Below are positions 35,729 through 43,702 of a DNA stretch of 64,000 nucleotides, in pieces. Positions within the stretch are counted from its first letter, which is position 1. Each line of letters begins with the position of its first letter. This DNA comes from JBHIKY01 sp042139015 (lineage in GTDB: Bacteria; Bacillota; Bacilli; Bacillales; Marinococcaceae): NCBI RefSeq assembly GCF_042139015.1, contig NZ_JBHIKY010000001.1, positions 124,001 to 188,000 of the forward strand, in the 5' to 3' direction. The notes beneath the pieces were generated by a model that worked only from the letters and a program-made list of their open reading frames with translations, searched no databases and was not told where the DNA came from. The position numbers and the translations under genes were made by a program.

Positions 35729-35764
35729 AGAGACCTCTCCAACGTCCAACGTCGGGAGGTCTCT
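35729..35764 (-). terminator. Hairpin between BCCT1 and the VOC gene
   Basis: AGAGACCTC pairs with GAGGTCTCT, extended by a G-U and a C-G pair, around a loop of about 14 bases. It lies 10 bases past the VOC stop codon on the minus strand. U-run is weak. Confidence 0.6.
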
Positions 35765-35774
35765 TCGATTTGTT

Positions 35775-36197
35775 TTAAGCTTCTTCCTCCCATTGCGGAT
35801 TCCAGACTACTTCCCACACATGACCGTCCGGATCCTGGAAGTGGCCGGAGTAGCCGCCCCAAAAAGCTTTATGGGCAGGATATGTAATTGTGGCTCCAGC
35901 CGCTTCCGCCTGGGCCATTACTTCATCCACCTCTTCCGGACTGCCGACATTATGGCCTAATGTAAATTCAGCGGGATTTGGGGAAGTCTGTGAAACCTTT
36001 GCCTCGTGTGCTAGGTCTTTCCGGTTCCATATCGCCAGCTTCACTCCATTCTGCAGATCAAAAAAAGCAACGGCGCCATGCTCGTATTCTTTCCCGAGAA
36101 TGCCTTCTGTCGGGAGTTTTAATCCATCTCGATAGAATACGAGCGCTCTTTCCAGATTATCGACTCCAAGGGTGATTACAGTTATTTTCGGCTTCAA
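35775..36197 (-). CDS. VOC (glyoxalase/dioxygenase superfamily) protein
   Basis: A 140-residue protein with two beta-alpha-beta-beta-beta modules (VITLGVDNLERALVFYRDGL; GGYSGHFQDPDGHVWEVVWNP). The terminal DPDGHVWEV carries a metal-ligand Glu. Members bind divalent metals and catalyse glyoxalase, epimerase or resistance reactions, and this one cannot be narrowed. TTG start at 36197 with AGGAGAG upstream. Only about 40 bases separate it from the Rieske gene, so it may be the last gene of that operon. Confidence 0.82.
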   Translation of the reverse strand: MKPKITVITLGVDNLERALVFYRDGLKLPTEGILGKEYEHGAVAFFDLQNGVKLAIWNRKDLAHEAKVSQTSPNPAEFTLGHNVGSPEEVDEVMAQAEAAGATITYPAHKAFWGGYSGHFQDPDGHVWEVVWNPQWEEEA

Positions 36198-36239
36198 CCT
36201 TATTCTCTCCTGTCCAAAAGCTATGTTACATCTACCATA

Positions 36240-36599
36240 TCACTTATACACAATAACTTCCTCTTCTTCCACCCTTACTTTAAAACTAGGAAGCTTTTTG
36301 GTCGGGTTCGCGAGCATTCGTCCTTCATTTGTGATATCGAATTCGCGGCCGTGCCAGGGACAGCGGAGAATTTCGCCTTTTCTGCCGTAGTGATACTTGC
36401 CCGGAGCGCTTTGTTCCATGGAGGTTCCGCACATAATGCCTTTATCGAGAGGAGCTCCCTGGTGCAGGCATTTGTTTAAAAAAGCATAAAAACGGCCGTC
36501 AGGAGTACGGCAGACAACAATTTCCTGACTTCCGAATGAGGTCGAAATCATTTCCCCCGGTTCAACGTCAGATATTTTGCAGACGGCTTGCTCGACCAT
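36240..36599 (-). CDS. Rieske [2Fe-2S] ferredoxin-like protein
   Basis: A 119-residue Rieske protein with cluster ligands in KCLHQGAPL and LRCPWHGREFD. An insertion of about 20 residues lengthens the loop between the two ligand pairs. No oxygenase alpha subunit is nearby, so it may be an electron carrier for another enzyme. ATG at 36599 follows GGGAGGGAAG and overlaps the amidohydrolase gene by 32 bases; the longer frame to 36656 lies entirely within that gene. Confidence 0.85.
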   Translation of the reverse strand: MVEQAVCKISDVEPGEMISTSFGSQEIVVCRTPDGRFYAFLNKCLHQGAPLDKGIMCGTSMEQSAPGKYHYGRKGEILRCPWHGREFDITNEGRMLANPTKKLPSFKVRVEEEEVIVYK

Positions 36600-37674
36600 G
36601 CTTTTCTTCCCTCCCGCCAGGCAGTTTCGGGTAGAACGCTTTCGCGTTATCCGCAAAGATCTTCTGTTTCAGCGCCGGGTCCATGCTGGGAAGCGCCCGG
36701 GATGGGGAGTCAAAGTCCCAGTGTGGATAATCAGTGGAAAAACAAAGCATTTCCTCTGAGCCCATCTGGTCAATGAGTGACTCAAATTCCTTTTTCGTTA
36801 ATTCCTCTGCCGGCTGCGTTGTGATCCTGACCTGATCCTTCATGATTTGGCTTGGTTTTCTTTTCAGCCATGGCACCTCGTGGCGAAGATCGCGGAATTG
36901 CTGATCCATTTTCCACATTAAATGAGGAATGTACGTAAATCCGCCTTCGATCATGATGAGGCCAAGCTGCGGAAATTTATCAAATACCCCATTAAAAATC
37001 ATATTCGTAATTTGTTTCATATGAGCGGTTGGGATCAGGGTGTGCCATTCGATGAAATAGCGCGGCCACTTTCCGTAATAGACGGGCGGTTCGTTATGGT
37101 GCATTCCGATCATTAGATGATGCTTTTGTGCCGCCTCGAAAATAGGGTGGTAGTAAGGGTCTCCCCACATAATGTCGTCAATGGGAAGAAGAACCTGCAC
37201 CATCTTAGGATGGGAGCCCACTCTTTCAATCTCTTTAACTGCGACGTCCCGCTCCTGAGCTGCAATATGTACAGATCCGTACAGGCGCTCATCCTTTTCA
37301 AGCCAATGTTCGATCTGCCAGTTATTATAGGCTGTCGCGAGTGAAGCAGCCATCTCATACCAGCCATGCATGGAAGAGGGGGACGGGTCGAGTGCGCTCG
37401 TTAAAATGCCATATTCGTGACCGATGTCGTCGAGCAGCTGCTTCTGCATAAATGCTAAGTCTGAACCCGCCGGGCGGCCATCCGGAAGCACCGCATCAGC
37501 CCGGTCCACCCCAGCAGTTGCAGGCTGCGTATAGGGCATGTGCTTCTCCTGCATCCAGTGACAATTTGTTATATAATGCTTGAACGGCTCCTCGAGGTAT
37601 TCGAGAATGTCCTGGTACTGCACTCGCTCATGAATATCGGTGTCTACAATCGGTATTTGGTGGTGTTTTGCCAC
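36568..37674 (-). CDS. Amidohydrolase_2 family (ACMSD-like) metal-dependent hydrolase/decarboxylase
   Basis: A 368-residue TIM-barrel enzyme. It has an N-terminal VDTDIHE motif in place of the usual metal-binding HxH, GMHHNEPP, the IEGGFTYIPHLMWKMD segment and CFSTDYPHWDFDSP with the catalytic Asp near the C-terminus, as in aminocarboxymuconate-semialdehyde decarboxylase relatives. GTG start at 37674 after GGAGGG. It overlaps the Rieske gene, so the two products are made together. Expected reaction: decarboxylation or hydrolysis of a ring-cleavage-type carboxylate; substrate unknown. Confidence 0.82.
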   Translation of the reverse strand: MAKHHQIPIVDTDIHERVQYQDILEYLEEPFKHYITNCHWMQEKHMPYTQPATAGVDRADAVLPDGRPAGSDLAFMQKQLLDDIGHEYGILTSALDPSPSSMHGWYEMAASLATAYNNWQIEHWLEKDERLYGSVHIAAQERDVAVKEIERVGSHPKMVQVLLPIDDIMWGDPYYHPIFEAAQKHHLMIGMHHNEPPVYYGKWPRYFIEWHTLIPTAHMKQITNMIFNGVFDKFPQLGLIMIEGGFTYIPHLMWKMDQQFRDLRHEVPWLKRKPSQIMKDQVRITTQPAEELTKKEFESLIDQMGSEEMLCFSTDYPHWDFDSPSRALPSMDPALKQKIFADNAKAFYPKLPGGREEKHGRASRLQNI

Positions 37675-38055
37675 AAGAGCCCTCCTTTTTAAAAATTATC
37701 TCTTCCTTTAGCATAGCAGTGCCTGTGCCGGGCCTCCAAACCTGATGAGAGGCCTTGTCCTTAAATCAGATGGTTCAGTGAGCTCCAGTGACGCTCAGTG
37801 ACGCTCAGTGCCATCTTCTTATAACAGCTTGTCATGATAGAGAGTGCTGACAAGCATCGGAAATGGATATTATCACTCCCTCACGTGAGATAAGTATCAT
37901 TTAAAATCTGGCGTTTTACCCGGGCAAATGTCTTAGAATCAATGTTGCAAATACTCTAAAAGGTATGTAGTATGATAGTCTATTGCTAAAATTCGTCATT
38001 CTTCCCTAAAATCCATGAAATTTTTATCTATATTCTTTCTAGGAGAGGTGATTGT
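37675..38055. other. Divergent intergenic region with a three-unit 10-bp repeat (381 bp)
   Basis: The units CAGTGACGCT, CAGTGACGCT and CAGTGCC follow one another at about 37790-37810. Further right is a likely vegetative promoter for the second BCCT gene. No other gene or known riboswitch was recognised. Confidence 0.5.
37945..37973 (+). promoter_or_regulatory. Probable sigma-A promoter of BCCT2
   Basis: TTGCAA at 37945-37950, a 17-base spacer and TAGTAT at 37968-37973. It leaves a leader of about 75 bases before the TTG start. Confidence 0.5.
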
Positions 38056-39600
38056 TTGAGAAACGCAACATCAGTTTTCTGGTACAGCCTTGCCATATGC
38101 GGCCTTGTCGTATTATGGGGCGGAGCTGCGCCGGAGCATTTAGAGGGCGTCACTACCAATGTGACGGCATTTATTTCGACGTCGTTCGGATGGTATTACT
38201 TACTACTTATTATGTTGATTCTCGGTTTCTGCGTATACTTAATATTTTCCCGCTTTAAAAAAATCAAACTCGGAAAAGAAGAGGATCAGCCGGAATTCAG
38301 CCTGCCCGCCTGGTTTGCCATGCTGTTTAGTGCTGGTATGGGGATCGGCCTTGTGTTCTGGACCACCGCCGAACCGGTGTCTCATGCTTTTTTGAGCAGT
38401 CCGAGCGGAGAGGAAGGCACCGCCCGGGCCATCCGGGAATCTCTTCAATACTCGTTTTTCCATTGGGGTGTCCATGCCTGGGCCGTTTATGCGATCGTTG
38501 CGCTGGTTCTTGCTTATTTTAAATTCCACAAAGGCTATCCAGGCCTTATCAGCGCCACTCTTGTACCTATTTTTGGACAAGAGCGGATGGAAGGAAAAAC
38601 CGGCAGATGGATCGATATCCTCGCTGTATTTGCAACTGTAGTAGGTGTTGCTGCGACACTTGGTTTCGGTTCTGCTCAAATCAGTGAAGGCTTACACTTT
38701 TTATTTGAGACTCCGAACAATTACGGTTTTCAATTAATTATTTTAATTATCGCTACAGTATTATTTATTATTTCAGCCTGGTCTGGCATCAGCAGAGGGA
38801 TTAAATATTTGAGCAACATTAATATGGTACTTGGCATCTCCCTGATGATTCTGCTGTTAATAGTCGGGCCGACGCTGTATATTTTGGACATGTTCACAAG
38901 CTCGCTCGGCCTGTACACTACGAACTTCTTTAACATGAGCTTTGAATTAGAGCCATTAAACGATGAAAGCCGTTCCTGGCTCGACAGCTGGACGATTTTT
39001 TACTGGGCCTGGTGGATCTCGTGGTCTCCATTTGTCGGTATCTTTATCGCAAGGATTTCGAGAGGACGCACCATCCAGGAGTTTATGCTTGGCGTGCTGT
39101 TCGTTCCCGCCGTGCTCTGTTTTTTCTTTTTCGCTGTGTTCGGTGTATCCGCCTTGAATATTGAACAGCAGGGCATTGCTGCTATCTCTGATTATCCGAT
39201 GGAAACCGCAACCTTCGCGATGCTTGATCAATATCCGCTCGGCTTACTTATGTCCTTGATCACCATCGTCGTTATTGCGATTTTCTTTATAACTTCGGCT
39301 GACTCCGCTACCTTTGTGCTTGGCATGCTCTCAACAGGCGGTTCGATCAACCCATCCGGCATCGTAAAAATTGTGTGGGGCTTATGCTTATCTGCCATGG
39401 CTGCCATTATCGTTTATTTCGGAGGAACGGACGGACTTCAAAACGTACTCATCATTGCAGCACTGCCGTTTTCCGTTGTCATCCTGCTGATGGGATACTC
39501 CTTTTACCGGGCCGCGAAAGCAGAGGTGCGCGCTGAAATTAAAAAGGAAAGCTGGCGAACCAGACGTAAGTCAGCGAAAGAAGCGGCACGGGCAGAATAA
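38056..39600 (+). CDS. BCCT family glycine betaine-type transporter 2
   Basis: A 514-residue BCCT carrier. It has the canonical GMGIGLVFWTTAEPVSH motif in helix 3, the WTIFYWAWWISWSPFVGIFIARISRGRT core and SADSATFVLGML. The GMGIG form is that of sodium-coupled glycine betaine symporters, so this is the better candidate of the two for betaine uptake under salt stress. The C-terminus is strongly basic (RRKSAKEAARAE). TTG start at 38056 with AGGAGAGGTG upstream. A promoter is visible about 80 bases upstream, and a terminator follows. Confidence 0.92.
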   Translation: MRNATSVFWYSLAICGLVVLWGGAAPEHLEGVTTNVTAFISTSFGWYYLLLIMLILGFCVYLIFSRFKKIKLGKEEDQPEFSLPAWFAMLFSAGMGIGLVFWTTAEPVSHAFLSSPSGEEGTARAIRESLQYSFFHWGVHAWAVYAIVALVLAYFKFHKGYPGLISATLVPIFGQERMEGKTGRWIDILAVFATVVGVAATLGFGSAQISEGLHFLFETPNNYGFQLIILIIATVLFIISAWSGISRGIKYLSNINMVLGISLMILLLIVGPTLYILDMFTSSLGLYTTNFFNMSFELEPLNDESRSWLDSWTIFYWAWWISWSPFVGIFIARISRGRTIQEFMLGVLFVPAVLCFFFFAVFGVSALNIEQQGIAAISDYPMETATFAMLDQYPLGLLMSLITIVVIAIFFITSADSATFVLGMLSTGGSINPSGIVKIVWGLCLSAMAAIIVYFGGTDGLQNVLIIAALPFSVVILLMGYSFYRAAKAEVRAEIKKESWRTRRKSAKEAARAE

Positions 39601-39645
39601 TAATTCTGCTGGCAGTAGTACTTCTGTACAGCAGTCCTTGAACGA

Positions 39646-39677
39646 AAAAGGAGCCTTTATGGGGCTCCTTTTTTTGA
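39646..39677. terminator. Bidirectional terminator after BCCT2
   Basis: AAAAGGAGCC and GGCTCCTTTT pair around TTTATGG, with U-runs on both strands. The stop codon of the convergent small membrane protein gene (39657) lies inside the hairpin. Confidence 0.92.
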
Positions 39678-39893
39678 TGCCTTCTCTTTCCTGTTGTTTA
39701 TTTTTAGTCGAATCACCCCATACACAATACTTCCCAAACATACCGGCACAAGTATCCAGATACAAAGGTAGAGAAGATGAACCAGGTAAGCGTGGGGGCT
39801 CGTGGTTCCCGCAACGATAAACGGCGAGATGACCAGGCAGTGCAGGCCAACCGCTATGAATACTAATCCTATCAGCCAATCCAGCTTCTTCAT
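39657..39893 (-). CDS. Small membrane protein downstream of a two-component system (78 aa)
   Basis: Two hydrophobic helices (WLIGLVFIAVGLHCLVISPFIV; LVHLLYLCIWILVPVCLGSIVYGVI) and a basic tail. Its ATG overlaps the kinase stop as ATGA, so the three genes are translated together. Family not recognised. It could modulate the kinase, but that is inferred from position only. Confidence 0.75.
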   Translation of the reverse strand: MKKLDWLIGLVFIAVGLHCLVISPFIVAGTTSPHAYLVHLLYLCIWILVPVCLGSIVYGVIRLKINNRKEKASKKGAP

Positions 39894-41266
39894 TCTTCCT
39901 CCTCCCTTGCTTCTGGAAATTGAATAGTAAACACAGTGCCCTTCCCTGTGCTGCTTTCAACATGAATAGTTCCGAACTGAAGATGAACTAGTTGATTTAC
40001 AATGGCAAGACCGAGTCCGGTGCCTCCAAGCTTTCGTGTTCGTGATTTTTCTACCCTGTAAAAGCGTTCAAATACGTTAGGGAGCTCTTCTTCGGGGATT
40101 CCCGGGCCGGTATCTGAAATGGTGGTTTGAACATATCCATTATTAGCATGCACTTTGATATGAATAAAACCTTCCTCCGTATAGCGCACCGCATTCTGTA
40201 GTAAGTTCGAGTAGATTTGCGCGATTCTTACTCCATCAGCAACGATGAAAGGAATATGATCCTCAATCTGGACAGTAACGAGAAGATTATTTTTGTCCGC
40301 CTCTACTTGTATTTTTTCTGCGGCAGCCCGTGCAATGTCCCCGCAATGAACTAGTTCCAGATGAAGCGGAAAGCGCTCCTCCTCCATCCGGGAAAGCTCA
40401 AATACGTCGTGAATGAGCCGGTTCATCCGTTGTGCTTCTTCTTGAATAACACGGATATATTGATTTTTTTCCTCTTCAGTCTCGTAAAGTTCTTTGATCA
40501 GTGCGTCGCTGTACCCCTGCACATAAGCGAGTGGAGTACGCAGCTCGTGAGAAACATTCGAAAAAAATTCCCTCCGGCTGTTTCGGTATCTTTTTAATTC
40601 GCCTGCTAAATCATTCATCGATTTTGAAAGAGAGCCTAATTCATCTTTGTTTGAAGGAGGTACAGAAATGTCGAGATCCCCTTTAGACATTTGCCGGGCT
40701 GCTTTCTCCATTGCTTTAATGGGATTTGTGAGATTTCTCGAAATAATAAATGTGAATCCGAGCGCCAATAAAAAGGCACCTGCACCGGATAATATGAGTG
40801 CATACCTCACTTCTGTCACAGAGCCGTTCATTAAATCAACAGGAGTAAATATGTAAATTTCTGCAGCCTCAGAAGAATTCCCTGTCACTTCTCCTGCTGC
40901 TGCAAAATAAGACTGATGATTGTTTTGATTTACGACTTGGCCGTTGCTGCTGAGTTCTTTCTCATCTGTTTTCGGAGAAAAACCACGAATATTCTCAGAT
41001 TCACTGAGAATCATGTTCTTTTCATCGAGGATGATGATTTCCCTTTCTGTATTCTCAGCAAGGGAGTCCGTAAAGCTCTCTAAATCGTTCGTTTCGATTC
41101 CGGAAAGCAGCGCTGCCTGCTGGGAGGCTAATTCTTCTGTCTCTTCCTGTAAATGATGATAGCTGTAATTAGTGAAAATTTGATTTAGTACAAAACCAAG
41201 CGGCAGCAGTACAATTAAGAACAGAAGGATGATGGAGCTGCTGAGTTTGAAAAAAATTGTATTCAT
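39890..41266 (-). CDS. Sensor histidine kinase with HAMP domain
   Basis: A 458-residue membrane kinase. Membrane helix 1 (about 10-30), an outside sensor domain of about 125 residues, helix 2 (about 157-178), HAMP (NPIKAMEKAARQMSKGDLDISV), the phospho-acceptor FFSNVSHELRTPLAYVQGY, and the ATP-binding N, G1 and G2 boxes (NLLQNAVRYTEEG, ISDTGPGIPEEE, GTGLGLAIV). It starts 4 bases after the response regulator gene. The partner regulator is of OmpR type. The divergent YdhK lipoprotein gene is a likely target. Confidence 0.92.
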   Translation of the reverse strand: MNTIFFKLSSSIILLFLIVLLPLGFVLNQIFTNYSYHHLQEETEELASQQAALLSGIETNDLESFTDSLAENTEREIIILDEKNMILSESENIRGFSPKTDEKELSSNGQVVNQNNHQSYFAAAGEVTGNSSEAAEIYIFTPVDLMNGSVTEVRYALILSGAGAFLLALGFTFIISRNLTNPIKAMEKAARQMSKGDLDISVPPSNKDELGSLSKSMNDLAGELKRYRNSRREFFSNVSHELRTPLAYVQGYSDALIKELYETEEEKNQYIRVIQEEAQRMNRLIHDVFELSRMEEERFPLHLELVHCGDIARAAAEKIQVEADKNNLLVTVQIEDHIPFIVADGVRIAQIYSNLLQNAVRYTEEGFIHIKVHANNGYVQTTISDTGPGIPEEELPNVFERFYRVEKSRTRKLGGTGLGLAIVNQLVHLQFGTIHVESSTGKGTVFTIQFPEAREEEE

Positions 41267-41270
41267 CTGC

Positions 41271-41969
41271 TTACAACCCTTCTGGCTGATGAAATCTGTA
41301 GCCTATTCCCCACACTGTTTTAATTGGGTGAAAGGTCAATCCTTTCGTCTTTACCTTCGTTCTAATATTTTTCACATGAGTATCTATCGTACGGGGATCA
41401 TGCGATTCGTTGACCGGCCAGATCTGCTCCATGAGATTTTCACGTGTGTATACCCGCTGCGGATGACTTGCGAGAAGGTATAAAATATCAAACTCCTTCG
41501 GTGTGAGATCAACCAGCTGACCAGCCACTGTTACGTCCCGGGTATTCTCAATGATAACCATTTCGCCTGCCTGTATCTTTCCGTCTTCTTTTTTTTTCCC
41601 GTTACCGGTTCTTCTGAGCAGAGATCTCACTCGTGCAGCCAGTTCCTCCGGAGCAAATGGTTTCACGAGATAATCATCCGCTCCTAAGTTTAATCCCTTC
41701 ACTCGATCCTCTACATTACTCTTCGCAGTCAACATTAATATCCCAGGACTGTTATCAAAGCGATTCAAACGCCTGCAAACGTCCCAGCCGTCTGTACGCG
41801 GCATCATAATGTCCAAAATGATAACGTGATAGACTTCATCCAGATTTTTTTGTATTGCTTCTTCACCGGATGCTGCCAAATCTATCTCATATCCTTCGTT
41901 TGCCAAATGTATCTTTACGAGCTGACGCATATTCTGCTCGTCATCTACAACTAATATACGGTCCGCCAC
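41271..41969 (-). CDS. OmpR/PhoB family response regulator
   Basis: A 232-residue regulator with a receiver domain (DDEQNMRQL; phospho-Asp in IILDIMMPRTDGW; LTAKS; VKPFAPEEL) and a C-terminal winged helix (LTPKEFDILYLLASHPQRVYTRENLMEQIW; RTIDTHVKNIRTKV). The frame is open to 42041, but the GTG at 41969 (MADRILVVDDE) has GGGAGG nine bases upstream and gives the standard length. First gene of the three-gene operon, divergent from the lipoprotein gene. Confidence 0.93.
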   Translation of the reverse strand: MADRILVVDDEQNMRQLVKIHLANEGYEIDLAASGEEAIQKNLDEVYHVIILDIMMPRTDGWDVCRRLNRFDNSPGILMLTAKSNVEDRVKGLNLGADDYLVKPFAPEELAARVRSLLRRTGNGKKKEDGKIQAGEMVIIENTRDVTVAGQLVDLTPKEFDILYLLASHPQRVYTRENLMEQIWPVNESHDPRTIDTHVKNIRTKVKTKGLTFHPIKTVWGIGYRFHQPEGL

Positions 41970-42129
41970 ACCATCTTCCCTCCCTTTCCTATCATCTTTA
42001 GTGTAAGTGATATTTATGTGATTTTTGTGAACATTTCTCACGTTTCATTGTGATTGCTGCCTTCTCCATAATTTCTCTATATTTTACGGGTACGCTGAAA
42101 ATGGAGTAAAAAAGAGAGGAGAATCTAAA

Positions 42130-42702
42130 ATGGCAAAGATTATATTTTCTATCTTCTTCACATTCGTATTAGCCGCCTGCGGGACGGATGACGAAGAAAT
42201 GAATCATGATGAGGACATGAACATGGAAACCGAATCCGGAGAAGAGGAGGAAATGGACCATGAAGGAATGGATCATTCCAGTTCGGGAGAAGTACCTGAC
42301 GATTTAATAGAAGCCGAAGACCCTGCTTATGACGAAGGAAGCAACGTGATTCTTGAAGCGGATCACATGGAAGGAATGATGGATGCAAAAGCAACGATCG
42401 CCGGCGCGTTTGATACTGTGGCTTATACCGTTTCCTACACTCCAACAGACGGAGGAGAGGAAGTAAGCGATCATAAATGGGTGATTCATGAAGAAATAGA
42501 AGAAGCGGGAGAAGAAGCACTTGAGCCCGGCACAGAAGTCAACTTAGATGCGGACCATATGGAAGGAATGGAAGGGGCTGAAGCAGAAATTGATTCTGCC
42601 GAAGAAACGACGGTATATATGGTGGATTTCACTCCGACAAACGGAGGAGAGGAAATAAGCAACCATAAGTGGGTAACTGAAAGTGAAGTAACTGCTGAAT
42701 AA
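42130..42702 (+). CDS. YdhK-type lipoprotein with two DUF1541 repeats
   Basis: A 190-residue exported lipoprotein with lipobox VLAAC (Cys17). A Met/His/Asp/Glu-rich linker (NHDEDMNMETESGEEEEM) comes next, then two DUF1541 repeats, each with DHMEGM and YTPTDGGEEVSDHKW-like motifs. The His/Met pattern and the resemblance to staphylococcal CopL suggest copper or other metal binding outside the cell. It is divergent from a two-component operon that may control it. AGAGGAG site before the ATG. The very acidic composition is typical of this genome's exported proteins. Confidence 0.87.
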   Translation: MAKIIFSIFFTFVLAACGTDDEEMNHDEDMNMETESGEEEEMDHEGMDHSSSGEVPDDLIEAEDPAYDEGSNVILEADHMEGMMDAKATIAGAFDTVAYTVSYTPTDGGEEVSDHKWVIHEEIEEAGEEALEPGTEVNLDADHMEGMEGAEAEIDSAEETTVYMVDFTPTNGGEEISNHKWVTESEVTAE

Positions 42703-42718
42703 CCTTGTTATGGTGAAT

Positions 42719-42738
42719 CCCCCGTTGTTTAACGGGGG
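42719..42738. terminator. GC-rich hairpin between YdhK and isomerase genes
   Basis: CCCCCGTT pairs with AACGGGGG around GTTT between convergent genes. No U-run on either side, so activity as a terminator is uncertain. Confidence 0.5.
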
Positions 42739-42754
42739 AGCTTGTAATGTTCGC

Positions 42755-43624
42755 TTATTTGATCCGCTCTTTCCAAAGTTGTTTAATCGTATCCAGCCCG
42801 AGTTTTGCGCCTTTGCGACAGTCTTCCATCCCTTCAAATTCAACCGACACATAGCCCTCGTAGCCGGCTTCCTGGATAAGCGCTGCGATTTCTGAGATGG
42901 CGACATCTCCATGACCAACAATAGCCCCGCGCAGGTACCGGCCGTTTGCTGTCCTGGTCCAGCCTTCTTTAACAGGTAAGGATGCATCGCGGCAGTAAAA
43001 ATCTTTAAAGTGGACCATCGATGCGTAAGGCAGATTGTTTGCCACTGCAGCGACTGGGTCCTCATCCACACAGAGAAAGTTCCCGATATCAAGAGTCGTT
43101 TTAAAATTATCCCGATTCACCGCATGGACGATACGCTGCACGCGTTCGCTTGCCTGTACGTAAAAACCGTGATTTTCTATACTTGTAATGATGTCGTACT
43201 GGCTCGCATAATCGGCGATTTCCCGACAGGCCGACACCAGCTTTGGCAGATCCTCTTCAAAAAAAGCGTAAGTTGTTTCCTCGGGCTTACGTGAAGCCAC
43301 ATCATGACGCACCCTTGCGGCCCCGAGCTGAACTGCTGTATCTACTTGCTTTTTCACTGTCTCAATTTCCGCGCGGCAGGCTTCTTCTGAATCTTGAACG
43401 AAGTTGGCGCCAACCGCATAATTAGAAATTTCCAGCCCTCGTGCTTGTGCCCTGCAAGCAATCTTCTCCACAAGCGAAGGGTCTTCGAGCAGATCAAAAC
43501 CAACCGGAACAATTTCAATATGATCAGCCCCAGTATCCGCTACATAATCGACAACATCAAGGATAGTCATTTCCCCTGCCTGCATCGCCTGAAATAAACT
43601 ATACGAACTAATTCCTGCCTTCAC
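42755..43624 (-). CDS. Sugar phosphate isomerase/epimerase-type TIM-barrel protein
   Basis: A 289-residue AP-endonuclease/xylose-isomerase-like barrel. Motifs: ISSYSL at the start, DHIEIVP, SIENHGFYV, TTLDIGNFLCVDEDP, MVHFKDFY, GHGDV and SVEFEGMEDC, with Glu, Asp, His and Glu metal ligands. The substrate is not evident; relatives isomerise inositol or sugar derivatives. The GTG at 43624 lies 8 bases after GGGAGG; the ATG at 43630 is too close to the site. It follows the Rieske fusion gene by 78 bases and is probably in one operon with it. Confidence 0.83.
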   Translation of the reverse strand: MKAGISSYSLFQAMQAGEMTILDVVDYVADTGADHIEIVPVGFDLLEDPSLVEKIACRAQARGLEISNYAVGANFVQDSEEACRAEIETVKKQVDTAVQLGAARVRHDVASRKPEETTYAFFEEDLPKLVSACREIADYASQYDIITSIENHGFYVQASERVQRIVHAVNRDNFKTTLDIGNFLCVDEDPVAAVANNLPYASMVHFKDFYCRDASLPVKEGWTRTANGRYLRGAIVGHGDVAISEIAALIQEAGYEGYVSVEFEGMEDCRKGAKLGLDTIKQLWKERIK

Positions 43625-43702
43625 ACACATTGCCTCCCTATTTCATAACACTCCCATGATTTAATTTCAGAGATTTACCCTCGTCATTTACCTGGCTTCA
43701 GC

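Noticed and set aside
37790..37812. Possible CRISPR-like array
   Set aside because: Units are 10 bp without spacers; no cas genes in the window.
42544..43092. 182-codon minus-strand frame overlapping the isomerase and YdhK genes
   Set aside because: It overlaps two well-supported genes and has no motif; a shadow frame.
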